Shown: positions 9,321-16,370 of the stretch, in pieces
How the letters are laid out: every line of letters begins with the position of its first letter
Position numbering within the stretch: the first letter of the stretch is position 1
Assembly: GCF_014851565.1 (NCBI RefSeq)
Contig: NZ_JACVAA010000001.1
Location: 620,001-684,000 of the forward strand
DNA from: Pseudomonas sp. PDM15
GTDB taxonomy: Bacteria; Pseudomonadota; Gammaproteobacteria; Pseudomonadales; Pseudomonadaceae
DNA: 64,000 bases
Reading direction: 5' to 3'
Notes under the pieces: generated by a model
What the model was told of the DNA's origin: nothing
Seen by the model: the letters and a program-made list of their open reading frames with translations, nothing else
Databases searched by the model: none
Position numbers and translations under genes: made by a program

Positions 9321-9348
9321 CCCCCTCAAGGCAAACCAGAGGGGGAGT
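9318..9348 (+). promoter_or_regulatory. Inverted repeat sequestering the Shine-Dalgarno of the hemolysin-family gene
   Basis: ACTCCCCCTC (9318-9327) and GAGGGGGAGT (9339-9348) are perfect 10-bp complementary arms around an 11-nt A-rich loop. The right arm is the Shine-Dalgarno sequence of the gene starting at ATG 9352. In RNA the stem would bury the ribosome binding site. No T run follows, so it is not an intrinsic terminator of yceH. Depending on the transcription start it acts as an RNA switch, in read-through transcripts or from an upstream promoter, or only as a DNA inverted repeat. Confidence 0.55.
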
Positions 9349-9351
9349 GCC

Positions 9352-10029
9352 ATGGGTCATTCCGATTGGAACACCAGTTTTCCGCTGCCGCTCGGCAGCG
9401 AGTCCGAGCGTAGCGCCAGCCTGTGGCTGGCGCGGGCCGAGAGCACACAGCGGCAGGCTTTCGAACAGTTCATCCGCCAGCGCTTCGATGAGACGCACGG
9501 CGCGCGGATCAGCAGCTTCATGCCCGATCTGTTCGGCCTGCACGATGCCGAGCAACGACTGAGCGCCGTGTGCGGCGCGCGCCTGGCCGTCGAGCAGCCG
9601 CTGTTCCTCGAGCAGTACCTGGCCGCGCCGGTCGAGCAGACCGTCGCCCGGCTGGCGGAGCGCCAGGTGGTGCGCGACGAGATAGTCGAAGTCGGCAACC
9701 TGGCGTCGGTCAGCGCCGGCAGCGCGCGCATGATCATCGTCATCATGACCTGCCTGCTGGCCCGGCGCGGCCTGCAGTGGGTGGTGTTCACCGGTGCCGC
9801 GTCGCTGATCAACAGTTTCCATCGCCTTGGGCTGGAGCCGCTGCGTCTGTGCTCGGCCGATCCGGCCGTGCTGGGCGAGCAGCGCTATGACTGGGGCCAT
9901 TACTTCGAGCAGCGCCCGCAGGTGTTCGCCGGCAGCATCCAGCTGGGCTATCGCCAGCTCTGCGAGCGCGGCATTCCGCAGCGCCTGGGGCTGCACTCGG
10001 CCTGTGCGGAGGCGCCCCATGCAGCCTGA
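9352..10029 (+). CDS. Thermostable hemolysin family protein
   Basis: This 225-residue protein resembles the family named after thermostable direct hemolysin delta-VPH of Vibrio. It has no signal peptide and no membrane segment, so a secreted pore-former is unlikely. Residues about 100-160 (Glu-Ile-Val-Glu-Val-Gly-Asn-Leu-Ala, then a helix-rich segment and Phe-His-Arg-Leu-Gly-Leu-Glu-Pro) look like the core of GNAT-type or autoinducer-synthase-type acyltransferases; this is my reading of the pattern, not a search result. It is the first of seven packed genes and overlaps the AMP-binding gene by 11 bp. A role as an acyl- or acetyl-transferring enzyme in a biosynthetic pathway fits the context better than haemolysis. 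Confidence 0.8.
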   Translation: MGHSDWNTSFPLPLGSESERSASLWLARAESTQRQAFEQFIRQRFDETHGARISSFMPDLFGLHDAEQRLSAVCGARLAVEQPLFLEQYLAAPVEQTVARLAERQVVRDEIVEVGNLASVSAGSARMIIVIMTCLLARRGLQWVVFTGAASLINSFHRLGLEPLRLCSADPAVLGEQRYDWGHYFEQRPQVFAGSIQLGYRQLCERGIPQRLGLHSACAEAPHAA

Positions 10030-11482
10030 TCCCCTGTTCGCTGCGCTGCAGCACCACGCCGCGCAATGCCCAACCGCCCTGGCGCTGAGCGACAGCCAAC
10101 GTCAGGTCGATTACGCCCAGCTGTGGCTGGCGGTGGAAGCCCGCGCGGCGCAGTTGCGCGCCCTGCAGGTGCCGCTGCTGGTCCTGGCCCTGAACAACGG
10201 CTGCGATGCGCTGATCTGGGACCTGGCGGCGCTGCGCGCCGGCGTGGCCTGCCTGATCCTGCCGCCGTTCTTCAGCCCGTCGCAGCGCGCCCACTGCCTG
10301 GAGCAGAGCGGCGCCACCCTGGCACTGGCCGAAGGGCCGTTCGCCGAGGAACTGGCACATCTGGGCTTTGGCGCCGCCGACGAGTTCTGGCGCCGTGACA
10401 GCGCGCCGGCCGGCCTGCCGCTGCCCGCCGGCACGGCGAAGATCACCTACACCTCCGGCACCACCGGCGCGCCCAAGGGCGTGTGCCTGAGTGCCGAGGC
10501 CATGCTGCGGGTCGCTGCCGAACTGGAGCTGGTCAGCCGCGAGTGCGCGCCGCAGCGCTACATGGCGGTACTGCCGCTGGCCGTGCTGCTGGAAAACCTC
10601 GGTCTGTATGCCGCGCTGATTGCCGGCGCCACCCTGCATCTGCCCACCCAGCAGGAGCTGGGCATGAGCGTCGCCGGCTCCGTCGAGTGGCCGAAGCTGT
10701 TCGGGCAGATGGTCCGGCGCGGCTGCCAGAGCCTGATCCTGGTGCCGCAGCTGCTGTTCGGTCTGGTGGTGGCAGTGGAGCGCGGCTTCGTCCCGGCAGC
10801 CGGCTTCCGCTTTATCGCCGTCGGTGGCGCACGGGTTTCGCCGGAGCTGCTGGAGCGGGCGCAACGCGCCGGCCTGCCGGTGTTCGAGGGCTACGGCCTA
10901 TCGGAATGCGCCAGCGTGGTCTGCCTCAACCGTCCCGGCGCCCAGCGCCCCGGCACGGTCGGGCGGCCGCTGCCGCATGTGCAGGTGCGCCTGGCCGAGG
11001 ATGGCGAAGTGCTGGTCGCCGGTTCGACCCTGCTCGGCTATCTCGGTGACGAGCCCTTTGCTGGGCAGTGGTGTCCCACCGGCGATATCGGCGAGTTCGA
11101 TGCCGACGGCTACCTGAGCCTGCGCGGCCGCAAGAAGCACCAGTTCGTCACCAGCTTCGGCCGCAACGTCAACCCCGAGTGGGTCGAGGCCGAGCTGACC
11201 CAGGGCGGCGTGCTGACGCAGGCCTTCGTCTATGGCGAAAGCCTGCCGAGCAACGTCGCGCTGCTCTGGCCGCTGGACCCGCACTGCGCCGATGCGGCCA
11301 TCGAGGCCGCCGTACAGAAGGCCAACGCCGGCCTGCCGGATTACGCCCGAGTCGGGCACTGGGTGCGCCTGGATACACCGTTCAGCCCCGCCAACGGTTT
11401 GCTCACGGCCAATGGCCGACCTAAACGCGACGCGATCCTGGCGCGCTACCGCGAACACTTTTCCGAACCCGTCAATGCCTGA
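10019..11482 (+). CDS. AMP-binding (ANL superfamily) acyl ligase-like protein
   Basis: This 487-residue protein is an acyl-CoA synthetase/adenylating-enzyme homologue. The P-loop Thr-Ser-Gly-Thr-Thr-Gly-Ala-Pro-Lys-Gly is at 145-154. The adenine-binding Gly-Tyr-Gly-Leu-Ser-Glu motif is near 295, the Pro-Thr-Gly-Asp-Ile-Gly motif near 354, and the hinge region Leu-Arg-Gly-Arg-Lys-Lys near 369. The C-terminal motif that usually carries the catalytic lysine (x-Gly-Lys) reads Asn-Gly-Arg-Pro-Lys-Arg, so Arg467 appears to replace it. The protein is also somewhat shorter than typical long-chain ligases. The start lies inside the hemolysin-family gene (11-bp overlap). A carboxylic acid, probably a fatty acid, is the expected substrate. 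Confidence 0.87.
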   Translation: MQPDPLFAALQHHAAQCPTALALSDSQRQVDYAQLWLAVEARAAQLRALQVPLLVLALNNGCDALIWDLAALRAGVACLILPPFFSPSQRAHCLEQSGATLALAEGPFAEELAHLGFGAADEFWRRDSAPAGLPLPAGTAKITYTSGTTGAPKGVCLSAEAMLRVAAELELVSRECAPQRYMAVLPLAVLLENLGLYAALIAGATLHLPTQQELGMSVAGSVEWPKLFGQMVRRGCQSLILVPQLLFGLVVAVERGFVPAAGFRFIAVGGARVSPELLERAQRAGLPVFEGYGLSECASVVCLNRPGAQRPGTVGRPLPHVQVRLAEDGEVLVAGSTLLGYLGDEPFAGQWCPTGDIGEFDADGYLSLRGRKKHQFVTSFGRNVNPEWVEAELTQGGVLTQAFVYGESLPSNVALLWPLDPHCADAAIEAAVQKANAGLPDYARVGHWVRLDTPFSPANGLLTANGRPKRDAILARYREHFSEPVNA

Positions 11483-11491
11483 GGTATCCCC

Positions 11492-12172
11492 ATGAATTTC
11501 TTCGATCAACTGCAGGAAACCACCCGCGAGGAACGCGAAGCGCTTTACGCCGTGCCGGTGATCCGTGAGGCGCTGGCGGGCCAGGTCGGCCTGGAAGGCT
11601 ATGTCGCCTTCCTGACCCAGGCCTACTACCACGTGCGCCACACCGTGCCGCTGATGATGGCCTGCGGTGCACGCCTGCCGTCCTCGTTGGAATGGCTGCG
11701 CAAGGCGGTGTGCGAATACATCGACGAGGAGTACGGCCACGAGCAGTGGATCCTCAACGACGTCGCCGCCTGCGGTGGCGACGCCGAGGCCGTGCGCCTG
11801 GGCCAGCCGAGCCAGGCCATCGAGCTGATGGTCAGCTATCTGTACGACACCATCGCCCGTGGCAACCCGGTCGGCTTGTTCGGCATGGTCAACGTGCTCG
11901 AGGGCACCAGCATCGCCCTGGCCACCCAGGCCGCCGGCACCATCCAGCAACGCCTGGCGCTGCCGCCGCAGGCCTTCAGCTACCTGACCTCGCATGGCGC
12001 CCTGGACATCGGCCACATGCAGCATTACCGCGAGCTGATGAACCGCCTGGAGCGCGACGAGGACAAGGCGACGGTCATCCACGTCAGCAAGGTGGTCTAT
12101 CGCCTGTACGCCGATATGTTCCGTGGCCTGCCGCGCACGGTGCAGAACGAGGTGCAGCATGCGCTTGCCTGA
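11492..12172 (+). CDS. Heme-oxygenase-like / TenA-like putative diiron oxidase
   Basis: This 226-residue all-helical protein belongs to the TenA/PqqC/heme-oxygenase-like superfamily, often labelled TenA-family regulator. Potential metal ligands are arranged as in the diiron (HDO) branch that includes CADD and the alkene-forming UndA: Glu80-x2-His83, Glu137, and His168-x3-Asp172-x2-His175, with His47/His50 in the preceding helix. The spacing His83 to Glu137 to His168 is close to what I recall for CADD. There is no thiaminase-type cysteine signature or DNA-binding domain. The gene follows the AMP-binding gene by 9 bp and overlaps the SDR gene by 14 bp. A plausible role is oxidative processing of an activated or free fatty acid. 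Confidence 0.82.
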   Translation: MNFFDQLQETTREEREALYAVPVIREALAGQVGLEGYVAFLTQAYYHVRHTVPLMMACGARLPSSLEWLRKAVCEYIDEEYGHEQWILNDVAACGGDAEAVRLGQPSQAIELMVSYLYDTIARGNPVGLFGMVNVLEGTSIALATQAAGTIQQRLALPPQAFSYLTSHGALDIGHMQHYRELMNRLERDEDKATVIHVSKVVYRLYADMFRGLPRTVQNEVQHALA

Positions 12173-12956
12173 GTGCCGCGCGGTGCTCACCGGGGCCAGC
12201 GGCGGTATCGGCCTGGCCCTGGCTGAGCGGCTCTGCGCCGGCGGCGCGCAGCTGATCGCGGTGACCCGCCAGGACGGGGCGCTGAGCGAGCTGCGCCAGC
12301 GTTATCCGAAGCAGGTGCTGGTGGTGGCGGCCGATCTCGGCAGTGCCAGCGGCCGCCAGGCGGTGGTGGATGCCGCGCGCGCGCTCGGCGGCGTCAACCT
12401 GCTGATCAACGCGGCCGGGGTCAACCGTTTCGCCCTGCTGGAGCAACTGGATGACCAGGCCGTGGCCGAGCTGCTGGGCATCAACCTGGTCGCCACCATC
12501 CAGCTGACCCGCGCCATGCTGCCGCTGCTGCGTCAGCAGCGCCAGGCGCTGCTGGTCAACGTTGGCTCCATCTATGGCTCCATCGGCTACCCCGGCTATG
12601 CCACCTACTGCGCCAGCAAGTTCGCCCTGCGCGGTTTCTCCGAGGCGTTGCGCCGGGAGATGGCCGACACCGGCATCGGTGTGCTCTACGTGGCGCCGCG
12701 CGCCACCCGCACCTCGATGAACAGTGCGCAGGCGGTGGCCCTGAACAGCGCTCTGAAGGTGGCCATGGACCCGCCGGAGAGTGTCGCCGACGCGGTACTG
12801 CGCGCCATCGAACTGGACCACAGCGAGCTCTACCTGGGCTGGCCGGAAAAATTCTTCGTGCGCCTCAACGGCCTGCTGCCAGGCCTGGTGGACAAGGCGC
12901 TGCGCAAGCAGCTGCCGCTGATTCGTCAATTCACTCACAAGGAAATGCGTCTATGA
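12159..12956 (+). CDS. Short-chain dehydrogenase/reductase
   Basis: This 265-residue classical SDR has the cofactor loop Thr-Gly-Ala-Ser-Gly-Gly-Ile-Gly at 11-18, the Asn-Ala-Ala-Gly motif at 84-87, and the catalytic Ser137, Tyr150 and Lys154 (Tyr-Cys-Ala-Ser-Lys). The long C-terminal region (about 215-265) has hydrophobic helices like SDRs that act on lipid or acyl substrates. Start ATG 12159 lies within the end of the HDO gene (14-bp overlap), and the stop overlaps the TPR gene by 4 bp. It is the expected redox partner in the cluster, reducing or oxidising a carbonyl/alcohol intermediate; the substrate is unknown. Confidence 0.9.
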   Translation: MRLPECRAVLTGASGGIGLALAERLCAGGAQLIAVTRQDGALSELRQRYPKQVLVVAADLGSASGRQAVVDAARALGGVNLLINAAGVNRFALLEQLDDQAVAELLGINLVATIQLTRAMLPLLRQQRQALLVNVGSIYGSIGYPGYATYCASKFALRGFSEALRREMADTGIGVLYVAPRATRTSMNSAQAVALNSALKVAMDPPESVADAVLRAIELDHSELYLGWPEKFFVRLNGLLPGLVDKALRKQLPLIRQFTHKEMRL

Positions 12957-13597
12957 AACGCCTGCTGACCCTGATGCTCGCAGCCGCGCTGAGCTTGCCC
13001 GTCTGGGCCCTCGACGAAGCGGGGCAGGCGCGCCTGCGCACGGTGCAGACACGCTGGACCGAGATCCAGTACCAGTTGCCCGAGGCCCAGCGCGAGGCCG
13101 CTCTGGAGAAACTCGCGGCCGACAGCGCCGCCTTCACCCGCGAACAGCCGCAGGCGGCCGAGGCCTGGATCTGGCACGGCATCGTTACCAGCAGCTGGGC
13201 CGGCGCCCAGGGCGGGCTCGGCGCGCTGGGCAAGGCCAAGGATGCCAAGGCCTATCTGGAGAAGGCCATCGTCCTCGACCCGGGCGCGCTGCAGGGTTCG
13301 GCCTACACCAGCCTGGGCACGCTGTATGACCGCGTGCCGGGCTGGCCCATCGGCTTCGGCGACGAGGACAAGGCCGACGAGCTGCTGCGCCAGGCCCTCA
13401 AGGTCAATCCCGAGGGCATCGACAGTCTTTACTTCTGGGGTGACCATCTGCTGCGCCAGGGGCATTATGCCGAGGCCAAGGCGGCACTGGAGAAAGCCAG
13501 GCAGGCCGCGCCGCGGCCGGGACGCGAGTTGGCCGACAGCGGCCGGAAGGGCGAGATCGACCAGTTGCTGCTGGAAGTGAACAAGAAGCTCAATTGA
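12953..13597 (+). CDS. Exported TPR-repeat protein
   Basis: This 214-residue protein starts with a clear Sec signal peptide (residues 1-19, ending Pro-Val-Trp-Ala). Helical repeats follow, with TPR-type signatures at about 95-110 (Ala-Lys-Ala-Tyr-Leu-Glu-Lys-Ala-Ile-Val-Leu-Asp-Pro), 138-150 and 162-188 (Gly-His-Tyr-Ala-Glu-Ala-Lys-Ala-Ala-Leu-Glu-Lys-Ala). It should sit in the periplasm as a scaffold or sensor accessory. It is translationally coupled to the SDR gene (ATGA) and ends 9 bp before the response-regulator gene. It may therefore link the pathway to the sensor kinase encoded two genes later; no catalytic motif is seen. Confidence 0.83.
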   Translation: MKRLLTLMLAAALSLPVWALDEAGQARLRTVQTRWTEIQYQLPEAQREAALEKLAADSAAFTREQPQAAEAWIWHGIVTSSWAGAQGGLGALGKAKDAKAYLEKAIVLDPGALQGSAYTSLGTLYDRVPGWPIGFGDEDKADELLRQALKVNPEGIDSLYFWGDHLLRQGHYAEAKAALEKARQAAPRPGRELADSGRKGEIDQLLLEVNKKLN

Positions 13598-13606
13598 GGA
13601 GGCGGG

Positions 13607-14269
13607 ATGCGCTTGCTGCTGGTCGAGGACGACAACGCGCTGGGCGAAGGATTGCGCCTGGGGCTGCGCCAGGAAGGCTACACGGTGGACTGGCTGCAGG
13701 ACGGCGCCAGTGCACTGCACGCCCTGCTCAGCGAGGACTTCGACCTGCTGGTGCTGGACCTCGGCCTGCCGCGCATGAGCGGCCTGCAGGTGCTACGCGA
13801 GCTGCGCCGAAGCGGTTCGGCGCTGCCGGTGCTGATCCTCACGGCACGCGATGCCACCGAGGACCGCATCGCCGGGCTGGATGCCGGCGCCGACGATTAC
13901 CTGGTCAAACCCTTCGATCTCGATGAGCTCAAGGCCCGCCTGCGTGCGCTGCTGCGCCGCAGCTCCGGGCGCGCCGAGCTGCGCATCGAACACGCCGGGG
14001 TCAGCCTCGACCCGTCCAGTCAGCAGGTCAGCTATCAGGGTAAGCCGGTGCCGATGACGCCCAAGGAGTACCTGCTGCTGCACGAGCTGCTGTCGCAGCC
14101 GGGCAAGGTACTGACCCGTGAGCGCCTTGCCCAGCTGCTTTACGGCTGGGACGAGGAGGCCGAGAGCAACACCCTGGAAGTGCACATTCACCACCTGCGC
14201 AAAAAGCTGTTCAGCGGCCTGATCCGCACCGTACGCGGCGTCGGCTACCTGGTCGAGGAGCAGTCATGA
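13607..14269 (+). CDS. OmpR-family response regulator, PmrA/QseB type
   Basis: This 220-residue protein has a receiver domain (residues 1-115) with Asp8/Asp9, phosphoacceptor Asp51 and Lys101 all present. A C-terminal winged helix follows (about 130-218) with the Asn-Thr-Leu-Glu-Val-His-Ile-His-His-Leu-Arg-Lys-Lys recognition region and the Arg-Thr-Val-Arg-Gly-Val-Gly-Tyr end typical of PmrA/QseB. It should activate or repress promoters with YTTAAK-type tandem half-sites; one such site lies in front of the first gene of this cluster (9288-9304). The ribosome binding site is GAGGAGG at 13596-13602. It overlaps the kinase gene by 4 bp. It is a paralogue of PmrA rather than PmrA itself, since pmrC/arn genes are absent. 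Confidence 0.93.
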   Translation: MRLLLVEDDNALGEGLRLGLRQEGYTVDWLQDGASALHALLSEDFDLLVLDLGLPRMSGLQVLRELRRSGSALPVLILTARDATEDRIAGLDAGADDYLVKPFDLDELKARLRALLRRSSGRAELRIEHAGVSLDPSSQQVSYQGKPVPMTPKEYLLLHELLSQPGKVLTRERLAQLLYGWDEEAESNTLEVHIHHLRKKLFSGLIRTVRGVGYLVEEQS

Positions 14270-15633
14270 GCTCGATGCGCCGCCGCACCCTGGCCCTGGT
14301 GCTGGGTTTGATGCTGCTGGGCACGCTGGCGATGACCCTGTTCAACTACTTCGACAGCGCCCACGAGATCGAGGAAATCTACGATGCCCAGCTGGCGCAC
14401 AGTGCGCGCCTGCTGCAGGGGCTGATGCGCACGCCGGTGCGTGAGGAAGAGCGCGCCGGCCTGTACCGGGCTTTCAACGAGGCGCTGGCGCAGGCCGGGC
14501 AGCGCAGCAAGCCCGGTCATCCCTACGAGAGCAAGCTGGCCTTCCAGGTGTGGAATGGCGCCGGTCAGCTGCTGGTGCGCAGTGCTGGCGCGCCGCAACT
14601 CCAGCCGCCCACGGCCGAGGGCTTTGCCACCCTCGACCTGGGCACGCACAAATGGCGTGGTTTCCTGCTGCGCGACACTGCCCACGGGCTGCTGATCTGG
14701 ACCGGCGAGCGTGACGACGTGCTCCGCGAGCTGGTGACCAGCATCGTGCGCCATACCCTCTATCCCACGCTGCTCGGCAGCCTGCTGCTCGCCGCGCTGC
14801 TGTGGTGGGCGATCGGCTGGGGGCTGGCGCCGCTGCGCAACATGGCTGAGGTGATTCGTGCCCGGAATGCCGACTCGCTGCAGCCGCTGCAGCTCGAACC
14901 GCTGCCCAGCGAGCTGGCGCCCATGCAGGCGGCGCTAAACCGGTTGTTAGGGCAGATCGAGGAGCTGCTGGGGCGCGAGCGCCGCTTCATCGCCGATGCC
15001 GCCCACGAGCTGCGCACGCCGCTGGCGGTGCTGCGCGTGCACGTGCAGAACGCCACCCAGGCGCGCGACGAGGCGGAGCGCCAGCAATCGCTGGGCTACC
15101 TGCTCGGCGGCATCGACCGCGCCACCCGGGTGGTCAACCAGCTGCTCACCCTGGCACGCATGGAGCCGCTGATCGAGCGCGGCGAGATGGCCCAGGTCGA
15201 TGTGCTGGCGCTGGTGCGCGAGACCCTGGCCGAGCTGACCCCCTGGGTGCTCAAGCAGGGCCTGGAGCTGGACCTGGAGGCCGGGGAGGACGACTACCAC
15301 CTGAATGCCGACCCCGGCAGCCTGGGCATCGCCCTGCAGAACCTGGTGACCAACGCGGTCAATCATTCGCCGGCCGGCGGCAGGCTGCATGTGCGCCTGA
15401 CCGCCGATGCGCAGCGCCTGCTGCTGCAGGTTGAGGACCAGGGGCCCGGCATCCCCGCCGAGGATCTCGAGCGGGTCTTCGAGCGTTTCTACAGCCGCGG
15501 CACGGTTCAGGGCGCCGGGCTGGGGCTAGCGATCGTGCAGAGCATCGCCCGCCGGCATGCCGGCCAGATCCGCCTGCGCAACCTCGACAGCGGTGGCCTG
15601 CAGGCCAGCCTGGAACTGCCACGCAGCGCCTGA
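14266..15633 (+). CDS. Sensor histidine kinase, QseC/PmrB type
   Basis: This 455-residue inner-membrane kinase has a transmembrane helix at about 9-28, a periplasmic sensor of about 130 residues and a second helix at about 166-187. A HAMP-like linker follows, then the H-box Asp-Ala-Ala-His-Glu-Leu-Arg-Thr-Pro-Leu with phosphorylated His247. The ATPase part has the N-box Asn-Leu-Val-Thr-Asn-Ala-Val-Asn near 357-364 and the glycine boxes Gly-Pro-Gly-Ile and Gly-Leu-Gly-Leu-Ala. It overlaps the response-regulator gene by 4 bp and is its cognate partner. The periplasmic loop carries no acidic Glu-x-x-Glu metal motif that I can see, so the signal is unknown; the exported TPR protein encoded upstream is a candidate partner. 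Confidence 0.93.
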   Translation: MSSMRRRTLALVLGLMLLGTLAMTLFNYFDSAHEIEEIYDAQLAHSARLLQGLMRTPVREEERAGLYRAFNEALAQAGQRSKPGHPYESKLAFQVWNGAGQLLVRSAGAPQLQPPTAEGFATLDLGTHKWRGFLLRDTAHGLLIWTGERDDVLRELVTSIVRHTLYPTLLGSLLLAALLWWAIGWGLAPLRNMAEVIRARNADSLQPLQLEPLPSELAPMQAALNRLLGQIEELLGRERRFIADAAHELRTPLAVLRVHVQNATQARDEAERQQSLGYLLGGIDRATRVVNQLLTLARMEPLIERGEMAQVDVLALVRETLAELTPWVLKQGLELDLEAGEDDYHLNADPGSLGIALQNLVTNAVNHSPAGGRLHVRLTADAQRLLLQVEDQGPGIPAEDLERVFERFYSRGTVQGAGLGLAIVQSIARRHAGQIRLRNLDSGGLQASLELPRSA

Positions 15634-15677
15634 AGTATCATGTGCGCTTTGTCGACCGGGAAAGCGAGATAAGCGAG

Positions 15678-15977
15678 ATGAGTGAGACCACCAGCCTGCT
15701 GCACGAACTGGAACAGGCCGACATGCTGCTAATCGATGGCCTGCACGCCTGGCAGTTCGAGCTGGACGAGCAGGGCCAGCTGAGCGTCGAGTGCATGGAC
15801 GGCCGCACCCGTCGCCTCTGGCGCTTTAGCGCCGCCGCCGTGACCGCCGCCCGCCCTGGTGCCGCCCCGGATGCCTGGCATATCGAGGATGCCGAGGGCG
15901 CGCACGAGCTGGTCTGCCTGGGCGCCATCAGCGCCGACAATGATGATCAGGACGATGACCCGGACCAGGTGGACTAA
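15678..15977 (+). CDS. Small acidic conserved protein (DUF5629-like)
   Basis: This 99-residue acidic protein starts at ATG 15678, chosen over an in-frame codon at 15642 because the upstream 12 residues are not protein-like and a GAG-type ribosome site precedes 15678. It has alternating strands and a C-terminal run rich in Asp (Asp-Asp-Gln-Asp-Asp-Asp-Pro-Asp). It resembles a Pseudomonas-restricted family that I believe is DUF5629; function unknown. It ends 3 bp before the DUF488 gene, so the two are probably one transcript. Confidence 0.7.
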   Translation: MSETTSLLHELEQADMLLIDGLHAWQFELDEQGQLSVECMDGRTRRLWRFSAAAVTAARPGAAPDAWHIEDAEGAHELVCLGAISADNDDQDDDPDQVD

Positions 15978-15980
15978 GCG

Positions 15981-16370
15981 ATGATTCGCTGCAAGCGCGT
16001 TTACGAAGCAATCGACGCCGCCGATGGCGAGCGAGTGCTGGTCGACCGCCTGTGGCCGCGTGGCTGCAAGAAGGAGAGCCTGGGCCTGAGCGCCTGGCTC
16101 AAGGATGTGGCCCCGTCGGACAGTCTGCGCAAGAGCTTCTGCCACGATCCCGCGCTGTTCGACGAATTTCGCCTGCTCTATCGCGGCGAGCTGGCGGCCC
16201 ATCCCGAGCACTGGCAGGGCCTGCTGGCGATGGCGGAGCGCGGCACCCTGACCCTGCTGTTTGCCACGCGCGAAGAACGCTTCAACAACGCCCGTGTGCT
16301 GGCCGAGTTCCTCGAAGAAGAGTTGGAACGGCGCGGGCCGTCCAGCTCGCCGGTGTGCTACGCCGACTAG
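15981..16370 (+). CDS. DUF488 family protein
   Basis: This 129-residue protein has the DUF488 pattern: the N-terminal Ile-Arg-Cys-Lys-Arg-Val-Tyr, then Gly-Glu-Arg-Val-Leu-Val-Asp-Arg-Leu-Trp-Pro-Arg-Gly near residues 15-27, and the C-terminal Leu-Leu-Phe-Ala-Thr-Arg-Glu-Glu-Arg-Phe-Asn-Asn-Ala segment. The family is widespread and its reaction is not established. It lies 3 bp after the preceding small-protein gene. Its TAG stop is part of CTAG 16367-16370, shared with the convergent gene below. Confidence 0.9.
   Translation: MIRCKRVYEAIDAADGERVLVDRLWPRGCKKESLGLSAWLKDVAPSDSLRKSFCHDPALFDEFRLLYRGELAAHPEHWQGLLAMAERGTLTLLFATREERFNNARVLAEFLEEELERRGPSSSPVCYAD

Noticed and set aside
9318..9348. Intrinsic terminator of yceH
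   Set aside because: The stem is not followed by a T run and its right arm is the next gene's ribosome binding site.
9352..10029. True secreted haemolysin/toxin gene
   Set aside because: No secretion signal or pore-forming segment, and its context is biosynthetic; the family name is historical.
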